A stretch of 64,000 bases of DNA from Cyathus striatus. Its lineage: Eukaryota; Basidiomycota; Agaricomycetes; Agaricales; Nidulariaceae. Location of the stretch: the NCBI GenBank assembly GCA_025738555.1, contig JAOVFP010000011.1, positions 3,906,001 to 3,970,000 on the forward strand, in the 5' to 3' direction. How positions within the stretch are numbered: position 1 is the first letter of the stretch; each line of letters starts with the position of its first letter. Below, piece by piece: positions 56,343 through 64,000 of the stretch. The notes beneath the pieces are model-generated. The model saw only the letters and a program-made list of their open reading frames with translations. It searched no databases and was not told where the DNA came from. The position numbers and the translations under genes are program-made.

Positions 56343-59300
56343 TGCAGAGAGCTGAGTCAACGTCTACCTCTCCCCTCAATATTTCACATGCTATTATAGA
56401 CGAGCCTGTAGTAGCTAGCATTCTAAGGAATACTATCCGAATTGTGACTCATCTTGATGCATGTGAAGAACTGATCGAAGCACTCATTGACTCCGGAGCC
56501 AGAGGAATGTTTATGGACTGGCACATAGTCCGAAAATTACGACTTAAAACCGAGAAACTCAAAGAACCCCGAAGAGCCCGAAATGTAGATGGATCTATCA
56601 ACTGACAAGGAATGATCACCGACATCACCCGACAAGAAATTGAAATAGGAGGAAGGAGATTCCGAGTAACATTCCTTATCCTCGACATTGGAATAAAAGA
56701 TATCATTCTAGGATATCCTTGGCTAAGAGATACAAACCCCAATATCAATTGGAAAACTGGGGTCCTTAAATGGAGGAATACCATCAGATTCAATGCAAAC
56801 AAATGAGAAGAAATTATCTCCAACGCCCTCACCATACAAGTGGTAGAACTCATCTGAGACGGAGAAACCATAGACATGGAAGAACTAGAATGCCGAAAAT
56901 GACAAAACTGGAAAATGATTTGCAACAGATTCACAAAAACTACAGGAAATAGAATGCTCATGCATGACCCACCATACAAACCGGTTGGAGCAACAGTATG
57001 GTTTGTATTCAACTCAAAACCAACCATTGAAGAAATACCCAAGAAAAGAACCTTTAACTTTAATCCATTACCCAGAAACAGTCCACATCTACTTGAAGAA
57101 ACCGACACGGAAACCGAATCAAATCCCGATTCAGAAGAATACACTACCAATTCAGAAACAACGTTAGTCTCCCCCGTATCCGATCTTACTAACAGTTTAG
57201 GAAAAATGAACATCAATAACAACGACATCAATGATCTAACTGAAGAAATGAGTAAACTTAACTTCCGAGATTATGTCGAATATGACAGAGAAAACCCCGC
57301 ACTAACCCCAGCCAACGTATACGACCTATTCGAAAACCCACTAGAAATGGACTTTACCCATATTGCCACCATCGTACAGGACATCTATCGACAAGAAGAC
57401 TTCGACTTACCGGATCTAGCACCAGATTCGGAAGAAGACGATGATGAACTCGCTGAACTTATCGAAACAGACGCCTATGAACTTCTTGTAAACTACCTCC
57501 GAGACGAAGAACCCGAACCAGAACCCCCCGACGAACCACCAGATTTAACCGAAGAAGCACTTATCAGAAAACTAACTATTTCACAACAATTATCTTATGG
57601 AACAACCACTGAACCCGAGAAAACCACTGAAGAACTAACCCCACAGAAATACCACAATTATCTAGATGTATTCAGGAAACGACCAGTATCAAAATTACCA
57701 CCACACCGACCATATGACCACAAGATAGATCTCAAACTGGACACCCCCGATCAACTCGATTGCAAAGTATACCCACTCCACGGCAAACAGCAAATCGCAC
57801 TCGACATATGGCTCAAGGAAATGGAAGAAAAGAAGTTCATCGAAAAAGGACAATCACCGTACACCTCATCATTCTTCTTCATACCAAAGAAGGACGATAA
57901 GGATGCCTTATGACCCTGCCAAGATTACCAACCCCTCAATGAACATACAATTCGAGACAATTACCCATTGCCACTCATGCCAGATCTCATCCAGCGACTA
58001 CAAGGAAAGAAAGTCTTTACCAAACTCGACATCGATGGAGCATACAACAACATTCGAATTCACTCAGGACATGAAAACCGAGCCGCCTTCAAAACAAACC
58101 ATGGAACATTTATCCCCAAAGTAATGTTCTTCGGAATGTGTAATTCACCGGCAACATTCCAACGCTTCATGAACAACATCTTCAAAGATCTGATCGAAGA
58201 AGGACTCGCAATCGTATACATCGATGATGTACTACTTTTAGGAACCACGATCAAAGAACTCGAACAGATCACCAAAAGAGCTCTCAACATTCTCAGGAAA
58301 CATGATCTCTACACCAAACCAAAGAAATGTCAATTCGAAGTAACAGAAGTTGACTTTTTAGGACTCATCATACGACCCAACGAACTCACAATGAACCCCG
58401 TCAAAGTAGCAGGAATCCGTGATTGGCCGATCCCCACCAAACTCAAAGATGTCCGATCACTCATGGGATTCGCTAACTTTTACAGAAAATTCATTGAAGG
58501 ATTCGGAAAGATTGCCGTACCCTTAAACGCCCTTACCAAAAAAGACAAACCCTTTGAATGGACCCCAGAATGTCAAACTGCTTTCGAAATGCTCAAAGAA
58601 CGATTCCTATCTGAACCAGTCCTACGAATCCCGGACCCCGAACAACCTTTTGAACTTGAAACCGATGCCTCGAAATATGCCTGCGGAGCAGTACTCAATC
58701 AGAAAGGACCTGATGGGAGGATCCACCCCTGTGGATTCTCCTCCCATACATTTACCGAAACAGAAAGAAACTACGAAATTTACGACAGAGAACTCCTCGG
58801 AGTAATCCGAGGACTCAAAGAATGGAAACATCACCTAATTGGAACACCCCACAAAATTATCATCTGGTCCGATCATCGAAACCTCGGATATTGGAGAAAA
58901 CCTGAAGATCTCTCTAGATGACAAGCCCGATGGTACCTATTCTTATCTCAATTTCATTTTGAACTTCGCCACAAACCCGGAAAGAACCTCATCGCTGCTG
59001 ACACCTTATCCCGAAGACCTGATTACATTCTGAAAGAAGATAATGATAACAAACAGATCACGATGTTACCAACGCACCTATTTCCCTTGACTGACGACAT
59101 CCCCATTAACCTTATCAATACCGAACTCTACAAAGAACTCAAAAAAGCATTAGAAACCGATCATCACACACAAGATGCAATCACCGCCATGAAACAACCA
59201 GGACAATTATCCCTCATCAAGAACACAGCTCAAGATTGGCAAGAAGACAATGGCCTTCTCTACTACCGAGGCTGATGTTACGTACCACCTGACCTGAAAC

Positions 59301-60577
59301 TCCAACAAGAAATAGTACGAAAATATCACGATACTGTAGCTGCAGGACACCCAGGACCACACAACACCGAATTAGCTGTCAAGAACCACTATTGGTGGCC
59401 AAACATGGGCATCTTCATCAAAAATTACGTCGAAGGATGTGCCATCTGCCAACAATCAAAGTACAACCGAAAAGGAAAACCTCCCTTAATGCCTATCCCC
59501 ACACCAGCCGACACCCGACCTTTCTCTCAAATTTCATGTGATTGGATTACTGATCTACCCTCTTCTGACGGATATGACTCTATATTTGTCGTGGTCAACC
59601 ATGGATCTACAAAGGGGGTAATATTTGAACACTGCCACAAAAAAGGACTTACTGCATTAGGGGTAGCCCAACTTTTACTCGACACAGTCTACTGAAGATT
59701 TGGATTACCCGATTCCATCATATCTGACAGAGACCCCAAGATCACCGCTGAAGCCTTCCAGGAAATGATACGCCATCTAGATGTCAAATGGAAAGGAAGC
59801 ACAGCATACCACCCCCAAACTGATGGCCAAACCGAATGAATGAACCAAGAAATAGAAGTCTACCTCAGATACATCTGCGCTATGAGGCAGTATGACTGGA
59901 ACAAATACCTCTCCTCCGCTGAATTCGCCATCAACTCCCGGTATCACTCTGTCACGAAGAATTCTCCTTTCTACCTAATTATGGGATACGATCCCGTCGC
60001 ACTTCCAGAAGTCTTTTCCTGATCAAAGATTCTAGAAGTCCAAGAATGACTCAAAGCATTAAACCAACTTAGGAAAGAAGCACAAGCACTCCATGAACTC
60101 GCATGACAGCAAGTAATACTTCGGAATAAGAAAGATCTCCACCCACTCAAGCAAGGACAGAAAGTATGGCTAGAATCAACCAATCTCAAGATAGCCTACC
60201 CAACAAAGAAGTTTGCCCCTCGAAGAGAAGGACCATTCCCGATCAAAGAAATTCGATCAAAACTTGTCTACAAATTGCAATTACTGAAATGCTGGGGCCA
60301 GATCCACCCAGTATTCCACCGATCTCTCCTAACCCCCTACATCGAGAACAATGAACACAGACCCAATTACTTGGAACCACCCCCAGACCTCATTGATGAT
60401 CAAGAAGAATGGGAAATCGAAGTGATCAAAGTGCACAAGAAGCAAAAAAAGGGCATCATCTTTCTGATCTCATGGAAAGGATACCCCTCCTCCGCCGATG
60501 AATGGGTAAATGAAGACGCCCTGGAAAACGCCGAAGATCTTTTGAAGACTTATAAAAAGAAGGCCAAATTGCCTTGA
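56339..60577 (+). pseudogene. Pol of element B: protease, RT, RNase H, integrase, chromodomain; 12 in-frame UGAs
   Basis: Single frame of about 1410 codons. Protease LIDSGARGMFMD. RT: KPTPCQDY-type region, TKLDIDGAYNNIRI, FGMCNSPATFQRFMNNIF, VYIDDVLLL (catalytic YxDD intact). RNase H: FELETDASKYACGAVL, YDRELLGVIRGLKEW. Integrase: zinc-binding YHDTVAAGHPG ... CAICQQSK, catalytic CDWITDLP, ISDRDPK, YHPQTDGQTE (D, D, E present). Chromodomain: EEWEIEVIKVHKKQKKG, LISWKGYPSSADEWV. UGA breaks follow SIN, NK, ELI, CRK, DAL, LSR, YRG, TVY, QTE, VFS, QE and ELA; family conservation puts Arg at most of them. No UAA, UAG or frameshift. Inactive as it stands under the standard code. Confidence 0.92.
59608..59622 (+). 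promoter_or_regulatory. Candidate central polypurine tract inside integrase
   Basis: TACAAAGGGGGTAAT is identical over 15 nt to the 3' polypurine tract region at 62047-62061. In the pol frame it encodes part of STKGVIFE, a conserved integrase stretch, so part of the match may be protein-driven. Confidence 0.4.
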
Positions 60578-60623
60578 ACTAGCCAGAAACCAGCTTTCTA
60601 AACACTGATACAACCTTCACAAC

Positions 60624-62043
60624 ATGTCTTCCACCACCGCTCCTGCCGTCTCCACTGCCCCCAACTCGACCAACACCCCCCCGACCGACCTCCACATCGA
60701 AATCCCCACCACCACCACCAATGAACTCCCCGCCCAGAACTTCCATACCAGCCTCCACCACCTCAACTGGCCCGGTGCCACCCCCTCCATCCCGCAACGT
60801 ATCCGCCATCCCCACGAAATTCACCTCGCCAAAGCCCTCTGGTGCACCCGAAACACCCCCCTCCAAATGATCGCCTTTCTCCAATACATCCCCCCCCGGA
60901 ATTTCTCACTGCTTCGTGCAGTTGTTTATCCTCGCCATGGATTGTTTTGCCCAAATAGTCACCGGCAAAACCCGAGACCCGTCTGTCCCTAAATATAACC
61001 TCGAACACATAGCTGACTTACTCATCCAACTCCATCTCTTCGACTACGCCCAGCTGATAGATCTACCCCAAGGATTCTGCGGCACACAACATTGAAGCTC
61101 ACCCAGCTGTGTAGGAATAGAAGCTCTCAGAATCCCACCCCTCAATCATGGCCGCACCCTCGCTCACAACCACCAACACTATGTCTATGCACCAGTTCCC
61201 TCGACCGTCGAACCCAGAACCCCGACAGCACCTCCAGCATATCCACCTACCTCCTCCAATAGCAATTTACCCCCCTCCTCCCCTCCACCGCTTCTTACCC
61301 CCACATCCCCCTCTCCACCAAATTCACCCCAACCAACTACACCAGTTCCTCCAAGAACTACTGGACACCATGCCCCATTGGACGACGGTCATGATCAGGA
61401 AGACCACACCCCTCTACAAAGTCACTCTGCACCCCCCGCCACCGAGCCCCCCATCATTCCCAATGCCCCTCCCACCGTCAAACCCCTCTGCCAACATAAC
61501 CCTGGACGATGGTATCACATCCCTGCCTACGACCTGGAACTCTTTTGTTCCTTTCGTCGCCAGGAACGTAAGAAAACCTGGCGTCAAACCTATCGACAGG
61601 CACACCTGTGTACCCGAAGACCTGCATCTCAGACCACTTGAAATATGCAGAAGGCCCTTATCATTGAAGACCTTCCTCTCCGCAACTCCTGCCGCCGCTG
61701 CCTGCTCTGTCGCAGCAAACATCATGACTGACTCCAATGCCGCCGCCACGTCTGTCCCCTCTGCCGCCTTCATGCCCCCCGTCATTCCCCATTCCAATGT
61801 AAGAAGTACGTATGCCAGTCTTGCGGATGGCCTTGTGCCGGCCATGCCCCCAAGGACTGCCACTATGGTCCAGATGCAACCCCACCACCACCCGACAACA
61901 ACAACTGGGGCAACTGGCTGCAGTATCAGGTCAACTCATGGAATGTCCTCATGGAACTTGAGGATCAGGTGAATGCCGACAACGAAGCCGAAGCCGCCGA
62001 ACAGCACGAAGCCGGATGGTATGTATCAAATGAGGACATTTGA
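60624..62043 (+). pseudogene. Third ORF of element B in the env position, proline-rich with three CCHC zinc knuckles
   Basis: Begins at ATG 60624 (MSSTTAPAVSTAPNST). It must change frame at or near the run of eight Cs at about 60889-60896, then runs in one frame to TGA 62041-62043. Middle part: VTGKTRDPSVPKYNLEHIAD, LLIQLHLFDYAQLIDL, then about 120 Pro/Ser/Thr-rich residues. C-terminal third: three knuckles in tandem, C-x2-C-x4-H-x4-C (CLLCRSKHHD..), C-x2-C-x6-H-x4-C (CPLCRLHAPRHSPFQC), C-x2-C-x6-H-x4-C (CQSCGWPCAGHAPKDC), then an acidic tail. Three in-frame UGAs (after TQH, QTT, HHD), Arg plausible at each. No signal peptide or membrane segment, so not an envelope protein. Function unknown; nucleic-acid binding is likely. 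Confidence 0.65.
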
Positions 62044-62046
62044 TTG

Positions 62047-62060
62047 TACAAAGGGGGTAA
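62047..62060 (+). promoter_or_regulatory. 3' polypurine tract of element B
   Basis: TACAAAGGGGGTAA directly abuts the 3' LTR start TGTTAC at 62061, the usual place for plus-strand priming. Confidence 0.8.
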
Positions 62061-62667
62061 TGTTACACTTTTTCCATCTCAACCCCGCCAGACTACCTCT
62101 TTTTCACGTGACCCTTCTATTTATATCTTTTAGCTTACTGATCCCCTTCTATTTATAACTACACACTTACTCATCATCCCCGACCCCGCTCCTCTGGTTT
62201 GTCATACTACAAGCACGGACTTTCCTTATCTCCTTGGACTCACTTACTGATACTGCTGCGCAGTACTGCACATTTATTTATAGACCTCTGCTGAGTCATG
62301 GCAAGTCATGGACACTTATTTATAGTAGCATACCTTTCTGCGAACAGACCATGCTTCTTTTGTATAAATAGCACATGTATTCCGATCAAGCTTCCTCAGC
62401 TTGATCTTAGTTTAGCTATCATCCAATATAGCTGGCTAAATCCTCTCCATCCTCATTGAGACCATCTCAGACCCAGAACACTGCTACTTCCTAGATCGCA
62501 TCTCAAACGTTGTTGTGAGATAGCCGCAAGTCCATTAGTGAATAACTCTATGTTATTACTGTTTAGACTTTGACTTTGTCATACGACTTACAAGTGTAGT
62601 GACAAGTCATGTGATACAATCTATCACGAGACCAGAAGACATCATGAGACCAGCTCAGATAGTAACA
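62061..62667 (+). repeat. 3' LTR of element B
   Basis: 607 bp, TGTTACAC ... GTAACA, same length as the 5' LTR, followed by target duplication CAGAG. Confidence 0.93.
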
Positions 62668-63698
62668 CAGAGTTTGTCTCCCACTTCTTCTGGTCTCTGG
62701 GTAAGGTTCTTGACATCAACTTGCACTTTACCTCTGGATATCATCCAGAAGGTGACAGACAAACTGAACACATTAACCAAGTCTTAGAGCAGTACCTTCA
62801 CATTTACTGCAATTACCAGCAGGACAACTGGGCTGATCTCCTTCCCATTGCTGAGTTCGCATATAACAATACACTGAGCTCAACCACTAATACTACTCCT
62901 TTCTTTGCCAATAAGGGTTATCATCCACAGATTACAGTCTACTCTGAATGTGATGTTACCTCCATTCATGCTAGGGACTATGCTGTGGATCTTCAGGAAC
63001 TTCATGAAAACCTCAAGGCTGAAATAGCACTTGCTCAGAAGCACTATCAGGTCAGAGCAGACAACCATCGTTTGCCTGCCCTGGAGTTCAAAGTTGGAAC
63101 TAAAGCCTTCATCCATGCTAAGTTCTTCAACACCACTTGCCCTTCCAAGAAATTGACTGAAAAGTATTACAGTCCTTTCGAGATCATTGCCGAAACTGGT
63201 ACCCACTCCCACACCCTCAGACTCCCTTCCAATTTCTGAACTGTACACCCTGTATTCCATGTTTCTATGCTCAAACCCACAGTAGAAAACACTATCCCTG
63301 GTCAAGAGATACCTCCACCTCCCCCTGTGGAAATCAATGGAGATATCGAGTTCAAGATCAGTGAGATCTGCAACTCCAAGCTAGATCACCAGTTCAAGAA
63401 ATGTCCTCTTCATTACTTAGTCCAATGGACTGGTTATGAAGGAACCAACGAAGAACTCACTTGGTTGGCTGCCACTGAAGTAGAACATGCTACAGAACTC
63501 ATAGAGGAATTTCATGCTCGTTATCCCAATAAGCCCAATCCTTCTACTCCTGTTACTAGACTTTCTCCGCTTACATTTTCATTTCTCCACTATAGTTTCT
63601 TGTATATCCATATTTGTCTTCTTGACCAAAGGTTGAAGATTGACACTTCTCTGGACACTGCTTGCATGATGACCACTACGTTTAATAAGCATAGCTGA
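62668..63698 (+). pseudogene. Pol of element A, part 2: rest of integrase and chromodomain
   Basis: Continues the interrupted integrase: EFVSHFFWSLGK, then INLHFTSGYHPEGDRQTEHI (catalytic Glu region), EFAYNNTLSSTTNTTPFFAN, KFFNTTCPSKKLTEKYYSPF. TGA follows LPSNF where Arg is usual, then TVHPVFHVSMLKP. Chromodomain: EFKISEICNSKLDHQFKKCP, YLVQWTGYEGTNEELTWL. Ends at 63698. Same chromovirus group as element B but clearly a different family. Confidence 0.88.
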
Positions 63699-64000
63699 CT
63701 TGTCACTTTGCATACTTAACGAGGTGGGCTGAGAGTGGAAGTATGGGGTTGTATTGGTTTTCTCCTAAGGTGTTTCTCTTTACTCTGTCTTACTGTTTAC
63801 TCTTACTGTTCATTCTCCTCATGCCAAAAAAATCATTAAAGTCCACAAAAAACAAGTATATACAATTTTTTCTCTGTCTACTGTACACTACTCTTTGTCT
63901 TTGTCTTCTTCCTCTTCATTACTCCTGGACTCATTAGTCTCTGCCAGAGTACCCTCCTCTGCTGCCTGTGTGGTTGTCATCAACCTGTTTAACATGCCCA
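63699..64000. other. 3' flank of element A, LTR boundary not resolved
   Basis: Purine-rich GAGAGTGGAAGTATGGGG at 63731-63748 is a possible polypurine tract. The following TGTATTGG would then start the 3' LTR, but no matching 5' LTR start was found. Confidence 0.35.

Larger units (their letters stand above)
54299..62667 (+). mobile_element. Ty3/Gypsy element B, complete, Tf1/sushi-like chromovirus with an extra ORF
   Basis: 8369 bp with two 607-bp LTRs, flanked by CAGAG at 54294-54298 and 62668-62672. Order: 5' LTR, self-primer site, gag with one CCHC knuckle, -1 frameshift signal, pol (protease, RT, RNase H, integrase, chromodomain), third ORF, polypurine tract, 3' LTR. It is inserted in integrase of element A in the same orientation. 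All internal breaks in pol are TGA. Catalytic motifs remain readable. Confidence 0.93.
48455..64000 (+). mobile_element. Ty3/Gypsy element A (chromovirus type), decayed, runs off the window
   Basis: Order: 5' LTR ending GTCGTGACA at 49119, self-primer binding site, gag with a CCHC knuckle, protease, RT, RNase H, integrase, chromodomain. It is interrupted by a solo LTR (50402-50933) and by element B (54299-62667). Its 3' LTR is not found before 64000. The LTR start at 48455 (TGTCATATCC) is a guess from inverted-end symmetry with TGACA. Confidence 0.75.

Noticed and set aside
55368..60577. UGA read as tryptophan or another amino acid (altered code or readthrough) in element B
   Set aside because: TGG is used normally for Trp in the same frames, the family expects Arg at most UGA sites, and host genes here end at UGA. 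CpG decay explains the pattern.
61414..61863. Minus-strand frame of 149 residues in element B
   Set aside because: Antisense shadow of the third ORF; the plus-strand knuckles are far better supported.
63749..64000. 3' LTR of element A starting at TGTATTGG
   Set aside because: A purine-rich tract precedes it, but no matching sequence was found at 48.2-49.1 kb, so the boundary is left open.
1..64000. CRISPR arrays, operons, bacterial-type promoters
   Set aside because: None seen; intron-rich eukaryotic sequence. The regular repeats are minisatellites and transposon arrays.

Overview
This window is nuclear DNA from a filamentous basidiomycete, most likely an Agaricomycete (mushroom-forming fungus). 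Genes carry many GT-AG introns of about 45-70 bp. The gene content (two laccases, two P450s, SMYD-type SET proteins, an F-box protein) and the mobile elements (chromodomain Ty3/Gypsy elements, a KDZ-type DNA transposon) fit that group.

Layout, left half (1-36 kb): mostly host genes in recently duplicated pairs. A tandem pair of cytochrome P450 genes (1-5.1 kb, first one cut by the window edge) carries between its copies a fragment of the 5' end of the mitochondrial chaperone gene found intact at 14.75-18 kb. A SET-domain gene (5.4-6.8 kb) is followed by a dead duplicate (7.6-9.5 kb). Each copy has gained a different solo LTR, and the other copy shows the empty site. Region 9.9-14.3 kb is an island of nested non-autonomous DNA elements plus a fragment resembling an NLR N-terminal domain. 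Then come Hsp78/ClpB (+), a convergent ankyrin-RCC1-BTB gene (-), a WrbA-type quinone oxidoreductase (-), a tandem repeat, two laccase genes (both -) and an F-box gene (+).

Layout, right half (38-64 kb): almost entirely mobile DNA. An 8.2 kb transposon (38211-46380) has terminal inverted repeats, subterminal repeat arrays, a 9-bp target duplication, a large minisatellite and two decayed genes; one encodes a cysteine-cluster protein of the type associated with KDZ transposases. It is followed by Ty3/Gypsy element A (from about 48.4 kb to beyond the window). Element A was hit by a solo LTR in gag and by complete Ty3/Gypsy element B (54299-62667) in its integrase.

Element B is the most informative object. 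It has 607-bp LTRs and a 5-bp target duplication. Its primer-binding site is complementary to the predicted start of its own transcript (Tf1-like self-priming). A textbook -1 slippery heptamer overlaps the end of gag, and pol is a single frame ending in a chromodomain. A third reading frame with three CCHC zinc knuckles lies where env sits in other elements, and the 3' polypurine tract sequence recurs inside integrase. Its coding frames are broken by UGA only (gag, pol and the third frame), mostly at positions where arginine is expected. Together with CA/TG differences between its LTRs this points to decay by deamination of methylated CpG. Element A shows the same self-priming arrangement and the same decay, including loss of two catalytic aspartates.
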